A stretch of DNA of 64,000 nucleotides, taken from Chromobotia macracanthus (taxonomy: Eukaryota > Chordata > Actinopteri > Cypriniformes > Botiidae). The notes below the pieces were generated by a model. It was not told the origin of the DNA. It was given only the letters and a program-made list of their open reading frames with translations, and ran no database searches. The stretch is taken from assembly GCA_036877525.1 (NCBI GenBank), contig JAZGTH010000008.1:5328501-5392500 (forward strand). Reading direction: 5' to 3'. A program made the translations under genes and the position numbers. This document shows positions 22,601 through 37,800 of the stretch, piece after piece. Position 1 is the first letter of the stretch. Every line of letters begins with the position of its first letter.

Positions 22601-25600
22601 CAGACCTTTACTACTAATTTAAGAAAAGCAACTTTCCAAAGTGTCAAAGTATCAGATCACTGCATTATTATTTGAAGCGATGTTGTATTTCTGATATAAC
22701 AATCACCTTGTTATTGGATTCATTCTTAGCATTCCTGTTATGATAGACATACTGAATAAATAGCATTTTCTGCATTCTTTAAAGGATTCTTTAAATTGTT
22801 TTTTTTTATTAATTATACTAAAACATACTTAAACCTGTTTTTTATCTTTCTTTGTTGTTGTTGTTGTTATCGCACTGTTATTATTTTTAAAACAGAAGGC
22901 AGTTAAATAGATACAGATACATATAGCTTTAAGTTTCAAAAAATACCCCAGCTAATCAAAACCTCCATCCTCCCCAGAGCAGTTATCACCTTTCCTCCAT
23001 ATGATAAAACTCTCCCCTCAGAATGACTTTCATAAAGTGAGATAAACTGCCCTCGTCTGTAACAAAAATATGGAATACCTCTTATTGTAACGCAGACTGG
23101 GAACCTTGAGAAATAAGTACCCATGACATTATGACTGAATGCTTTTGAATAAATAGCACTGCATACCATCCTGGGAATATTGCGCCAAAGTTTAAGAATT
23201 GCTGCAGCCTGCATTGCTTGTGTCGGGAAACACCAAGGGAATTGAATAATGATACAATTGGGTGTCAACATGTTCCATTCTGGAGACAGAACAATGCTAT
23301 TATTGTGTGACAGAAGTATCAATAATTGCATGTTTGTGCTGCGAATGATTGCACGTGAAGAGGAAATGCAATAAGAGAACACACAGGCACGACTACTGTT
23401 GATTTGTCAAAACTGATGCGTGTGTGTGTATTAGGCTGAACAATTTCATTGCAACATTATCTTGTTTATATAAGGGTACTGCTTCTGTTCCATGAGTCCC
23501 ACAGTTTGCTGAATCTGCAGTAGGCTTTTCTTTGAAGGCTAATTCCCATCATTAGGCTATGTATGCAGCAGTAGAACAGAATTGATATTCCCTGAGGAGG
23601 AAATCAATATTAATAACCTGTGCGGTACAACAGCCATCTAATAAGTAGCTGTGTAACCTCTTCCCATTGTCAGTACCTGGAAAATAGGATGCTGGTCTCT
23701 CCCTCTGCTTTAGGTGAAGTTAAACTGAATAAGACAGCTGAATTATGCTTCATAGTTGTTCCTCCTCTTTTACACATGGCATATTTAACCCTTTTTCAAA
23801 TGTGGATGGTTGTGAAATAACAAGGATCCACAATGTTCTCTTGTCTTTGTGAACACAATGCTCTGGGTGCTCACTGCCTTTTTTACGATTCTCAAAAGGT
23901 CCAACAAATCGTGTCTTTGTCTTTGGCTGTCTAGAAATTCCTGGGAACTAGAGGCTTGCAATAAAATACAGGGAGAAGGTTATCAGTTAGCTTTACCATT
24001 CATCTCAATAGCAGTTGTACCGGATGTATAATATGTAAATTTTGCCATCTTTTCCCAAGGGTACAACAGAAGCTTTTGAGCCAACTGAGTGATAAATGTT
24101 ACATGACCAATCACAAAAAGTCACGTTATGAGGGATGAAGCATTTGGACCAATTTGCAAAATTGCTTTGTAAAACATTTTCTTACATCTCTGGCACAACA
24201 GTGTCAATGATTGCCTTCATGTCTTGATGGCATAGCAGGGGAACAGCTATTTTAAGTAATGAACCTTTTCTTTAATATGAAGCCGCGAGAATGAACCACA
24301 GCATGGGGCTCGAACCTGAGCTGTTCCAGCCTGAAAAACTATTAAAACTAATTTTTGTCACTGTGTGTGAAGGTGCATTGTGGGTCGTCTGCCCTCTTTT
24401 TAAGGGCAGTGACATTTAACACAGACATTGATTTATCAGAGGATTACCAAAGTGACTCTCTGCAAGTCATGGGAGTTATTAAGAAGGAGGGTGACATCCA
24501 GCCTCCAAATGGTTGCCACATGCAGGCAAACCTCCCATAATTCATGCTGGCCTCCACCAGTGGTGCACCCACCATGACCCTCACAAAGTGCAAATGCTCC
24601 ATTATCATGCTACATAGCTGTACACTGGTAAAGTCTGGTTTGATGACACTTAACATTAGATGGGTTGGGTTGCTTTCCTAGTGTTGTAGGTTAAGGTTAA
24701 CCTTGGAAGTATTGATTAAACCCAAACTGAAACAGACGTATTGAACATAGTACAGTTCCAAGTAGCCTAAAAGCTTTTCTTGTTGGGCTCTGTTTCCACC
24801 CTCAAGAAACTCCAAGAAACTCACATTTTCACTGTTTTTGTTGTTTTTTTAATATTTGTTTTCATGGTTTTTCAGCAGTCAGAAACAGAGATCAGATATG
24901 CAGTGTGCCGATAAGGAGAGTGTCCCCAGATCAGCCCAGAGGCAATGTCATCTGGATACTTACCTCTTTATTTAGCGTGCACACAGATCTCAGATAAAGA
25001 GAAGTGCACAGGATACAGCATCCAGATAAGAGCATAATGTTTTCAACATAGTGAAGTTATCTCTTCTCCTTTTATGACCTTCATATCAAATTAACGCCAG
25101 TCTGATGCTAGAATCGTGCGACATGTTTTCCGTCAGTTTCAGATAGTTCTGGTAGACTTTGTCTGAACGTTTGTTGGTAAGAGTGTTATGAGGATAAATT
25201 CTTGAGATGTCTCAATAGATTTCTATGAATTATTGGTATAAATTTAACAGATTGTTTTTGCTTTGATGCTCTGTATTAACTTGATGCTCAGGCTCTGTAT
25301 AAACTTTAAACCGTGACAGAAATGAGCTAACTGAATGTCTTTTTTTTCTTACACACTTTTGTGCTAATTGTGGTTTTCTTACAGAGCAGAATTCAATTGT
25401 CCTTGAATAAATGTTGATGTTTGTGAGTGGAGTTTTTCAAAAAATAACTTTTTGGAATTGGACCAGTTCCCATGCCATGAAACATCTGTTTACACAGGTG
25501 TTCGTCTGTGTGTGTGAATGCTTGTGTCTGCACACTGTGAATGAGGCGAATACATTTTGGTTGAGAAGTGCAGCATTTGCCAGGGTAATGACAGAGTGTA

Positions 25601-26819
25601 GCTATGAACCACAGAGACGTTCTGTAGTGGCTCCATCAATGTTTGTTGCTTTTAGTCTAATGTTCAGAATAGAGGGCTGTTTCTACATTATTTGTAGAGA
25701 GTTCTTCCACAATAAATATAATTTGCAAGCAGCTTTATAGAAATGTATGGACCTTAGTTAAAACCCCTGACATATGAGAGAATCCAATCACCGGTGTTTG
25801 CATATTTTTGTGCGTGAAAGTCAGTCTGTACTGTTGGTTTAGACTGGGAATGAAAAATTACACCACACGCACACATACTAAAACTCACATACAAGCCTTC
25901 ATCTCTGTAAGGTCAAACCTCACATAGCTCATGTTCTCTAACATTGTTACAACTTGACAGATTGACAGTCTTCAGACAAAGGTCAGATCCGAGGGCCAGC
26001 ACACAGCTGAGTGGTAGTCAGCTGTCCTACAGATGGCTTTAAAAGAAACTCACACACACAAGCTCTTAAATAGCCCAAAATCAACTGCTTACATCTGTCT
26101 ACACAAAAACCAGTTCACACTCAACACTCAAACAATCTCTCTGTAGGCCTACCAAGCTACAGTCAGATATCTATTTTTTTTTAGTTTTGCACCACTTTCA
26201 GTGAAAAAACTTTGTTTTTTTCAGTTTGCAAAAAAGTTTTCAAAAAATTATACTGTGTGTTAATTTGGTTTTCTTTTATTTGAGTATGTATTTATTTTAT
26301 TTGCTGTTATTTACATTTGTGTTTGTTTATATTTATTTCAATTAACAGAAATGTTTTTTATTTAGTTTTTGTTAACGATTATCACACCTTTAGGGTTTTG
26401 TTTAGATTTATAACACTAGTAAAAACAAAAGTAATTATGTTTTCACTTAGTAAATATAAATAAATATGCATACTAACTGTCATTAAGAGACTTCTGTAGA
26501 AATTGACACTATGATTTTCCTCACTTAAGCATCTCATGTCTCATCACAAAGTCCTGAGATGGTAATAATCTGATTATTGTCCTTGTGATAGATAAGCTGA
26601 TTGGAAGCATCTTAGATGACTCACATTACCCATTTTAAAACTAACAGGGTGATTGAGAGATGTTTTCTCCAGGGTCCTCTCTGGGATTACACCTGGCTGG
26701 GCAAACTCAGGTCAAAGTTCATCCTAAAAGAATCATCACTCTTTTTCTCTTTTTCAAGTTTTCTACAAGAATTTACTGGTAATCTTTATAAGGTGGTTTT
26801 ACAGTAAATCTGATTCAGA

Positions 26820-27110
26820 ATAGCACCCTTTCATACTGCAGGACTCTATGTATATAATACAGTATTCATAATGTGCACCATAATTCGGTATGCTTGGAAT
26901 ACTCAGATGACCTATTTAATTTGCCAAAGTATGCAGTATACAGGAGAGCACACGGTGGCTGTGTCTAACACCTAATGCAGCTGCCTCGTTGCTTCGCTGC
27001 CCAGTTAATTAGTAACTTCACAGGCAGTGTTTTGTGTATAAAGGCACCTGGTATGGAAGCTGGTTTCAGAGAGGCTTCCAAAGCTTCATAGCATAATTAA
27101 TGATCTAATA
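26820..27110. repeat. Possible interspersed repeat
   Basis: The block around GCAGTATACAGGAGAGCACAC and GGAAGCTGGTTTCAGAGAGG resembles dispersed transposon-derived sequence I recall from fish genomes. There is no coding potential and no terminal repeats that I can delimit, so both the call and its borders are tentative. Confidence 0.3.
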
Positions 27111-28785
27111 TAAATTCACATGAGCTTTAGACATAACAAAGCAAATACTTATTGACTACAATGCTTATTTCTCAGTAGAAATGTCACAAATTAAGCCATT
27201 TTTAATGAATTGTCTCAACCATCATTCAGACAATCTTTCTGAATTCAGTTCTTTATGACACCAGCCATTCTACGTTCTACTCTGTCAGGATTGGATTATA
27301 GCAATGCATAATACTTTTAGAAACATTTATCGTCACATAGTCCATTCTGTTTTACATACTCCGCTACTGTGCTTAAGGCTAGTATTCTTTTGAAAAGATA
27401 ACATTTCACACTCTATTTCTTGTCAACCCAGGTCCAACTTCCTGATGCTATAGAGGAGGTAGTACTGATCAACACAAAGACGAGGGGAACAAGGGAACCT
27501 GGTGGAGCTCCGCCAGCAACAAACATTGTGTATCTATTTTTCATTGCTCTTCCATGTCAGCTGAATCACTGGTTGTCATATTTACCAACACTGAGCTGCT
27601 GAACACAGCCAACATGTTTCAGGCCAACATATATTGAATGATAACAGTCCCTCTGCTCTTATATGCATTGGTGTTAAGAACATAAAGCTGTTTTCCCTTT
27701 ACATCTCTTATTCACAGATGTTATTCATCCCTTTATTTGACTATTCTGGTTGATGTGCAATGGATGTTGGGTGAAAAGGGCTTTGTGTTAGTGTGTGTTT
27801 CTGTGCATTCTCATTCCCTTTTATTGGCATGAATTATTTAAAGAGTTATTTAAGTTTGTGGATTATGTGTTGGATTATTGCTGGTATGACTGTCAGCTTT
27901 GAGGCCTATATGACACTACACCCACCCCAACTTTCTGTTTTAATACATTATCACCGAACAAAGTGAGCCCTGTCTCTGACTTATAAATATAAGATGAAAT
28001 GATGGTAGCCATAGTAATTGAACTCTTCTCTTGTTCTTGCTGGTCAAACTGCTAATTTTTTAATAGGAAGATCTGCATACCATCTGCACACAAGAGGACA
28101 TTTTGATGCCAAGACAGGAACTTGGTTTAAAAGCTGAAAAAACTAAAACCTATTATAAAAACACTAAACTACTTACAAGACACATTTGTTTTGACCACAT
28201 GCATTTTCTGTGAGTCTTTTGTAATTGTAATTGCACTCTTGAGTTTCAGTTTCAGTTCAGGCACAGCCCTTTAGACCAAACTAAAATGATTTTGGAGAAT
28301 TAGTTCTACAGAAAATCTCAGGTATGTTATAAAAGTTGTTTGTTCATCAGACAACAGTCCCGCGGCAGGGTGCTTTTTTAATCATCTTTATTAAAGTTCT
28401 TTCTGAGGAGCTGCGGGCTTCTGCTAATTAGATCGTATAAAGACAGTAGAAGAAATTCTTTTTTTTTCACTGAAAAGTTATGCAATTTATTTATTTATTA
28501 TATGTAAAGCGATTTCAAAGGCATATTCTGAGAATCTAATTAATGGTTATTTATCACATACATCCTACACATCTTATACAGTAATTATAACCTGATATTT
28601 TAGTCCGAACATTTTTTTCCACAAATAAATTGAAAATTTTATTGGCAATGTGATATCATCTAGAAGCGTTTAGAGATGTATTTTCCTACAATAGGTGCTG
28701 TTTATACTTGGGTTGCATATGGTTACGGCATCTCTCCTGTCCTATATTAGGCTGCTATTATTCTGCTGTACATTAAGTGGTGCTC

Positions 28786-28803
28786 TCACTAGAGGGCGCT
28801 GTG
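28786..28803 (+). promoter_or_regulatory. CTCF-like motif
   Basis: TCACTAGAGGGCGCTGTG closely fits the vertebrate CTCF core (CCACTAGGGGGCGCT-type). It lies alone in the A-B intron. A motif match does not show binding; similar strings also occur inside some transposons. Confidence 0.4.
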
Positions 28804-31800
28804 GTGAATACAGGCAGAGTCTGAACAACATAAGGAGACAAGAATTACTTATCACAAGGGCTATATTAAGTTTTTGAATCAAAAGTCTGATTACACCAGG
28901 TCTTGTTTTCTGTAGCAGCTGGTTTGTATGTTGATTTCAAACTCCTAGTGCTTGAAATACATGTCATTTTTCAATTTTGAAGACAATTCTGTCTTCAAAA
29001 GTAAATTTCCTGTTGCATTATATTTTTCATACTTCCTGGTTAAACAAAAGATTTGACTGTGTTTAAACACGCATGTGCTTTTACTAATTGTCAGGTTGGA
29101 CACGTGTGGTCAGCAGAGGTGAACTTGAGCACTGGTGATTTGAACTAGGGTAGATTTATATTCTCATATGTAGTGTTGAAATGGAGCTTCGGAGAGAGAT
29201 TTCAGATGATCTGATGGTCTTTCCTAGAGTCCCTGCTGTGATCTTCTACAGGACAGTATCTGATTGTGTTCACTACCTGGGAGGCTTGAAAATATACAGT
29301 AGGCATTGTCTCACATCCAAGCCTAAAGGAAGCAGAAGACTGCATAAGAAAATGCTCTCTCTCTATATATATGTCTCTCTCTCTCCTGCTCACTTTCTAA
29401 AATACACACATTCGCTCACATGCACACACCTCTCAGGCAAATTGGAACAAATACATGAGATTTCCTCAATCCTCACAGGAAGTCAGTGCTGGCTCATTTA
29501 AGCAGCAGTATTAATGTTTCTCCGGGGCATTAAGGATCTGTCATTTTTGGTACAGTTTTCCTATCGCTGTTTCCAGCAAGCCTGAATTAGCATTGTGATC
29601 AGCGTTTTGGCAACTTGGAAGGCTACAAGTGCTGACTTAGGAAAAAATATTGCTTGTAATGCATTTCAAGTATTGTAGGCTACATGATCAATTTCCTGGA
29701 GAATGCTTTGGTGGAATCCAGGTGTATGTGCTATTTGTAGTATGCAAAATAACAGAATGTAGCTGTTTCCTCAGAACAGTGGAAGATTTGCTCTGTCTGA
29801 AGTTCAGGTGTGCATGGGAATGAAAAAAACTCAGTATGACAGTATGTGTAAAATGGTATGTTGCATTAAAAAGTTGGAAAATGCATAATTTCATGTTGTT
29901 TGTATATCATTGCAAACCTGGAGAAACAAAAAGTTCTACAACTAAATATAGCACATCAAATAAAAAAGTAGCTAAACAAAAAGTAACTGTAAATTTTATA
30001 ATTACTTTTCATAAACTAATATGGAATTAAACATAATACTTTTAAAAGTGACTCTTCAGGAATTGTTTTTATAGATAAGATACACAAATACATAAAGTCT
30101 TGATCTTTCTTCCCACAACAAGACATTTACTGATGTTAAATCAGACTCCAGATTTTTTTAAACTTGTGGAACCTGCCAATAGATTTTTCATAACGGCAGA
30201 GACGTTGCTGGAGATGAGAAACTCGCCCACATCTCTCTCTGCATGCGTATGCGGACGTTTGGTCTCTAGATACTCAGAGAGTGTTGTTAAGGTGCCTGCG
30301 TAGAGTGAAAGAGCATCTTGCTTGTTCTCCTACATCTAGAGAGGCAACCTTCACCCCAGGGCTCAAATATCCTCTGTGCTCCTCCAATGACAAACCCCAT
30401 GTAGTGCTCTCTTTTGAAGTGTTCATAGCTTAAGGGCTATGAGATTGATAGCAATTGCCACATACAAAAATATCTATCTAGGCCATCAAGGCAGGAAGTT
30501 TTTTCTGCCTTGTCAAAAAAGGGCACCGTTGCTCATTTAAGTAAGATAGAGGTTGTAAGTGCACTCGAAAACCTGTTTACAGGAGATATGATATATAATT
30601 TAGATCTAAATAATAAATCCAAATCATTTTGAATTGATGCCCTGCTTGTACAAGTTTCATATGATTATTTAAAACCACAGACAAGCTGGTTCTTGTGCGT
30701 AGCAGCCCAGATTTACTCAAAAACCTTAAATCAAAGTAACATTTTTGGTAACCCTCCAAAGTAAGATGTTTTTTCTTCTTATAATGAGCCCAAAAATTAT
30801 GCTTTTATCCTGCCTTGTAAGAATAAGAAAAAGTGATTGTGTCCAAAAGACATAATAAGGTTGGAACTGTCCCGTGCGGTGGCACATTTTAAGACACATA
30901 CAAGACTTCTGCCTGATAGCTTTTGTTGTATTAGCAAGCAGACATTTCATCACCCTTGTTGAGAACAGAACCTTCTCAGAAGGACTCTTTCCAGGCGTTG
31001 GTGCAAGAGCACATTGTGTACCCACTTACACTATCCTTTATCTGTAAAATAGCATGAGTGTGTTTTCTAAGAGATCACCTGACCTTTATTTCAATGAGAA
31101 AAACATATTTAAGTTGAAGAGCACACACAGAACTCGTGGTGAGTGCTTACATCCTTGTACGCGAGATGAAAGAGTTTGCAGAGATGATTGTAAATCTCCA
31201 AGACTGACCATCATTTCATGCAAACATAGTTTATATATCATAGTTCTCTTAGTTTTCTGGTGATATTCAAGAAGATTGGGGAGACATGTTGTGTTCATAT
31301 CTAAATACAGTGAGCCTCGGGGAAGCTCTGTAGGTTATTTTTTAGCAGTTTTGTTGCATGTGTGTTTTTTGCATGCATCTCTTTGCATGTGAGCAACACA
31401 GTTACCATTCCCAGCCTTGGGGTTTAATTGCTTCCTTAAGAACGGTATTGATTAATCCTCTGCAGAGCTAAAACAGGTTCCTAGAGGGTTCTAAGCAATT
31501 GTAGCATCGAACCTGGCCAGATGAGTTCCTTTAAAATGATGAAGAGATTAGCACACAATATCTGAAACTAATAGAGGTGTTGCAGCACAATGAACAAATA
31601 CCAAAACAGATTCTGTATCAAATGGATCTTTATCAAGAAATTGTTTCTTTTAATAGTTGTAATAAATTTAGTTTATAATATATTTTCTGTTATTTACGTC
31701 TTTGATTAAATAATAATGCATTTGAATAAATACCTGTTTCAGAGATAATAAACCACGGTCAACAGGCTGTTCAGTGATTTGGCACAAAACTGACAAATAC

Positions 31801-34800
31801 TAATTAAAAATCATTAGTTCCATCTGATTGGCTGGCTTTTACCCAGTTTCTGGCAATCCGCCTGGAAGCAAAGTTGTGTTTACAAGATACTGAGTTGAAA
31901 CAATGATGGCTTTTGAGCAAGAACTAATCACTGGATTTGCCAGTTTGTGAGGTTAACTGCATCAAATCTTGATTCAGGGACACAGTAGAGTTTAAATAGA
32001 GTGTCACCTCCATACTTTAAGACTTGTGGGAGAACCAGCTGTGAGGTCAGGGAGAAAACTGACTGGTTCTAGAATAGGATTTGTGCCGGTATTGTTCTGG
32101 GACACTAGTTTTGCATACTGTTTATATAACAGCTCGCCTACTAAAACTTTCAAAATAACATTTGTAATATTTTTGTTACTTAATGGAAATGTTAGGGAAA
32201 TTTACAGTGTTACAAAATTAATAGCTGGGGAGTCTTTAACATTCAGTCATTGTTATCAGTTTTTTTTTCCAAAGCATTTATCCTGATCACACAGATGGAC
32301 AATGTGTGTCAGGCAGTGATAACAGTGACCCCTCGCACAGGAAGCTGCTCACCTCTCCCTCACCCGCCCTTCTAATCTCTGTCGCCATTTTGTGTTTACA
32401 CTGTGCCATGTCGCGGCTTCTCTGTTTGCCCGTTTGAAGTGCTAATAGTCTCACAAAAGCCCTAATCCCCTTATGCATTCATTGATCCATAATGCGTTCT
32501 TGGTTACACACACGCACACATGGGTGTTTAATGCGGCCTCTGGTGCTAACGTACTGTTGAAGCAGGAAAGGGGCAAAAATGACCATGTGCATGTGCTGAG
32601 ACCTGTATTTAATCTCGGAAAAGAGAGAAAGGGAGAAATGGTAGAAAGGAGCAACAAGGATAAGGGGAATATTGGGAAAAGGTGGAATGTCAGAGTCTCA
32701 GATACATTGCTGAGCTGGGGCTGTGTGTTTACGACCGGGTCCCCGAGGCATTTCACACAGGGCTATAGTTTTGAGACCATCAATCACCTGCGCACACAAA
32801 CGTACACTTACACACATACCAATCCTCTCTCACATCTACCCACATTAACATGCAGTCAGGGCATGGGAAACATCAGCATGCATCTGCCATTTCTCTTCTT
32901 ACCACAGTCAATTTTTACTGTTTCCTCCAATTTTGTTTAGGCAATTAAGACATAATTATAACATTAATAAGGACCTTTTTTGAATTAGCTCTTCAATTGA
33001 TCACACACTACTTATTGCTGTGTATTGCCAAGGATATATTTGTGATTAAAATGATTTATAACCATGCTTATGAGTCTATGCCATTGGATTCTCGTCACCT
33101 CATCAGCTTTCTCAGTGCTGGAAACCACACATAGGTACAGAGGGTGGCACTCGCTCCTAACCAAGTGTTTCTATACACAATAATGAACCTACATGGTGCA
33201 CAATATATGTTATGTGACATACTTACCTGTCCACTTTTCCCCAACAGAAACAAAATCACAAAACAAGACAAATGAATGATAAACAACGAATGTAACGAAC
33301 ACAAGTGACTTACAAATAGGGATAAACTGGACAGATTGACATACAAACACATGGAGCACATGGAAATTATCACGTTTTATAAACGAGCAGTGAAATCACA
33401 AAGGAAACAACATTCAAAGCTAAACTAAATGAACAATGGTGTACTTATGAAAGAGATGCAGGTCAACGACTGGCTGTGGGGGGTGAATGACATCATCTGG
33501 ATAATTAAGACAGTGAAGGTGGCTAATGACAGGATCCTAAACAGATGAAGAAGAGAGAAAGAAACGGGGAGAACAACATACACACAGAAAACAAACAATG
33601 TGACATAGGACATAATACATGGTGACATTATCTGTGAAGCTCTGAACTTCTGTGTATAATTTTACACTAAATATTAATCTAAATATAGAGTTTGTGCTTC
33701 ATGCACCTGCAACCCACTCTCCATTTCTGCATTGCAGTTTTGTGAGATTAGTAATTAGAACTCAGAAAAAGTTACTCAAGAATTAATCCAATTACAGGAT
33801 TCTCATAAAGATGAACAGAGATGTGGGAGCTGGGAGTGAACCCACTGTGGAGAGTTTATGTTTATAAACAATTGATTTATAATGGTAATTATAGCCCCAA
33901 AACCTCTACAGATTTTACTGTTGTTTTATTGATCTGCATGAGTTACTGGTGAGGGCTGCAGTTGGAAGCCTGGGGAGTGGTGGATCTGATCACTGTGGAT
34001 GAAGGTGTGCCAGTTATCTGTTTTGAGAAGAGACTCCTGTTTATGGATGTCTTCTGTTCTGGATATTTGCCTGGATGGCTTACAAGACGAATGTGTTTTG
34101 TTTCTATTTTTCACATTAGAATGAAACATCTGCAGTGCACATCATTGCATATAATAGATCTCATTACGGCAGTGGTTTCAGCAATATGGTTACAGATTCT
34201 GTATTTAAGAAAACTTTTGTGAGGGAGATATTCATGATGGCATTTAGGCTCCAGTCGCAGGTTTGAGTTACATTCTCGTCCTACTGTGATGTCACCCTTG
34301 TCTTTGCTATTTTTATCTATGTTCTTGTTTACTTTTAATAAACGGTAATAAAATGAAAGAATACATTTAACAATAAAATATATAAAATATCCAGTGTCTC
34401 GAGAGAGACTTTCTATAACCTACCGTAACTGTTAATGTTATGGATGGCCAGACAGACATAATATTACAGTTCCACTGATAAATTGCTACAGAAGGTAGTT
34501 TTACTAGCCTATATACTGAGACACAGTCCACTGGATTCAAAAGTGTCCATGTAAGTTTCTCAGTGTAAGTAAAACTGTAACCATGGCGAATGACAAAACT
34601 AAAAAAAGGAAGTGATAGAAAGAGAGACAGAGAGAGAGTAAAGCTGTGAGCCAAAGCTTGGCCAAAGGGCAGAAGCTCTAGTAATCCCTAGATCGGGGAG
34701 TGAAACTCCTCTTCCTTTCACACACTGGCTTGTCTGGATGCCAGCATACAGGCTGTTCTTTGAGCTGCAGTGAGATGTGTGTCAAAGGGCAGCATCGTCT

Positions 34801-37800
34801 CATTGAAAACATCATAGTTGTGCCAAAAGGAGTTTGTTCAGTAGGCTGGGTAGTGCGAGGCACTGCAAAGAGAGGTGTGTATGTTTTTTTATGTTAAAAT
34901 TCTTTCCCTATCCCAACTTAAGGTGCAGAATCAACTTTAAAAAAGTAATTCAGAGGTTTAATTCCCTGAAAGGTTTAAACTCTGTGACGCTTGTTTTTTC
35001 AGCATACCGAGTTCACACCAGGCTGACACATTAACTAATGGCCAGCCAATGAAATACAGGTTGAGTGTAAATTTAATTATACATAGTTTACAATACAGTA
35101 AAATATACATGTATTTTCTTTTAACCTAATGTTTACCGTATATGATGAGACCATTAACCAGTAGCCAGCATCCAACTCAGTTGAGCATTTCGTACTATGT
35201 GTGTTTCTGTGTGGCCTCGCTCTCATGTTCAGTGTCTTAGATTTCATTTAAAGATCCCTGCTGTTCAGCAGCTGTGTAATGATGGTATTGGGTGGAAGAA
35301 GGTCAACGCTACAAAAAAACTATTAACCATTAAATGCCAGGAGAGCTGTGTCATCTGAGGCACCACATACTGGCTCCCACTTCTCTCTCTCTGTTTCTTT
35401 CTGCGTCTTTTTAACATTTAATCTTTATGTCTCTTGTCCTTTAAATGTTTCTCTCCTTTGTATTCATGCTTGTGTCAAATTCCACCTTTTTCTTGGTTCT
35501 TTATATACGTACTTTGTTACAGTGTTCTGTTGGGTAACATAACCTAAACTGAACACCTGTTAACACTTGAGAGCAATGTGTCTGAAGTACTGTCAAAATG
35601 TTAACAGCACTAACAGTCCACCAAGTGCTTTTCTCATTAAAATACTAAAAATATAACCCAAATTTTGCAAGATTTAACCTTTTAAGAGTCAGTGACTACA
35701 CTTTAAAGCTTAATTTGTCGTTATAACACAATGCAATAATTTCTGTAACTCTAACTGGAAGAAAATGAATTAAAAGACTGAAGTTCTATGTTTATATCTA
35801 AGAAAACATTTCTCAACATAATGGGGAACTCAAGCAAAAAGAAAAATGATAAGTTATGTTCTCAACCTTTTTGTTTGTCTGTTTATCATCATAAGTCCAG
35901 TAATATATATGGGCCTTGCCTTTATAATGGATCCACTCAGAGTGAGAAGGTGATCACAGATGTACTTGAGCATTGTTTTTGCATTACTGATGTGAATGTA
36001 GGAATATTTGTTCCCGGCCTCCATCCTGCCCGACGCTTCCTTTTATCACATTTCTGCAGAGTTCAAGGAAAGTTCACTGTGTTTTGTCTCTCTCCACACT
36101 GTGTAAGTCAGCATCTGACACTTATCATGGATGCAGTAAACTATACAACTCCATGACAATTTGTAACGCATTACACCAACAAATTCTGTGTTGTTTTTGT
36201 TGTCCGAATTATTAGACACAGTATGCTGGATAAATTGTTCACTAACACAATATTTTTTTAAATAATTTGATCCATTAAATTTATTTAAATCTTGTCTGTT
36301 TAATTTATTTTGGTCTACTTAACATACCAGTTAGATTTAATTTGAATATTTATGTAATGATTATTGTAGAAATTGACCAAACATATGTGGTAAGAGACAA
36401 AACTCTTTTTCTTTATTTCATCATCATCTCATTATTGCAGGTGTTTGAGTGTCACACCTCTTTCTCTTGTTTTAGATGAGAACACAATTGAACTGGATGT
36501 TCATTAACCTGAACGCAAATGTAAATAACACTACAGATGCTGTAAAAGCATATTCATGATATTAAAATTTCATGCTTTCTTCTTGCTTTATGAAACATTC
36601 AAAATGTATTTGCACATATTTTTTTTCTCTGTTCTCTTATGCGTGCTGTGCTATTGTTCCTGAATTTCATAGGCTATGAAACATACATTTGCATCATATA
36701 GCATTTTCTTCAACACGTTTTTTTAAACCGTTTTCATTATTGAATGTAGCCGGAAACCAATAATTTACATTTCTGCATTAACACGGCAGAATATGCAAAC
36801 GCATTTAAACAATTACCAAACCTGTGATGATTTCAGGCTGACATTTGTAGGATTTGTATGTGTGAAGCAGAAATATGTGTAAGCTATGGTGATGACTTTG
36901 TAATTAAAATGCCAAATGCAAATTTCAGTGAAAAGATTTCAGAGTTTCCCTGGAACATAAAGATCAAATCAAATTGATCTGCATTTCCTTTTCTGAACAG
37001 ACCGAAGAACATCAGGGCTTTGGAAATGTTGTGAAGGATGGAAGGGTCAGACACGTTTCTAAAGAAAAAAAGCTTCCAGAGATATCTTCTATCTTTTTCC
37101 GCTCTAACACACTACGGGCCCTTCAAGGACCCCAGGGGGACAGAAAGCCAAGCACTTTTATCTGGTGTGGGACTTGCTATAGTGCCAGTATTATCATCCA
37201 TAATAGCGCTGCCACACTTCAGTAGCCACCCAGGCAGCCTGTGTCAAGCACACTCGCCTCACCCGAGCAAAACCCAAGTGACCACCTGCGCGATCCATCA
37301 GCTGTCAGTCATCTCCACTCAGCCGTATTTAATTAAAGGCCTCAAATTAAAGAGACCAGGGCGTCATTCCTCCCATATTTGCTCAACATAAAGATGAAAA
37401 ATTGCTTCCATATAGGCACCATTCAGAGGCGTCTTTCTAACAAAGCGAATTATAGTGCTTGCGACTGTTTGACATCAGTATATTCAGACTGATAGGATAA
37501 TTGCTTTGAAGCTTGGAGAGATGAAGCTTCATCTGGCTGCTTTGTTGACAGGTTTCCTGTGTGAAATAGCTGATTTTTGCTGCTTGACAGAAGAACAGGG
37601 CTACTCTCCTGATGTCTATATTAGTCTCTGTAACAGATGGTGCAGAGTTAAGGATCTGCCATTGTGAGGGTTCAGGAGCGTCTCTGTTTCCTAGCCAGTG
37701 GCATCTGCTAGCATACTGGGCTTGTGAGAGACAGTGACTGATTTTTTTTGAGACTCAAGAAGAACATCAGTCATCAGTTAAGTTAAGAGTTAAGAGTACC

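Noticed and set aside
22936..23382. 148-codon minus-strand open frame
   Set aside because: No domain or conserved motif seen; likely chance.
33225..33240. Minus-strand splice donor-like GGACAG|GTAAGTATG
   Set aside because: A good donor string alone; no adjoining coding frame with family similarity was found on that strand.
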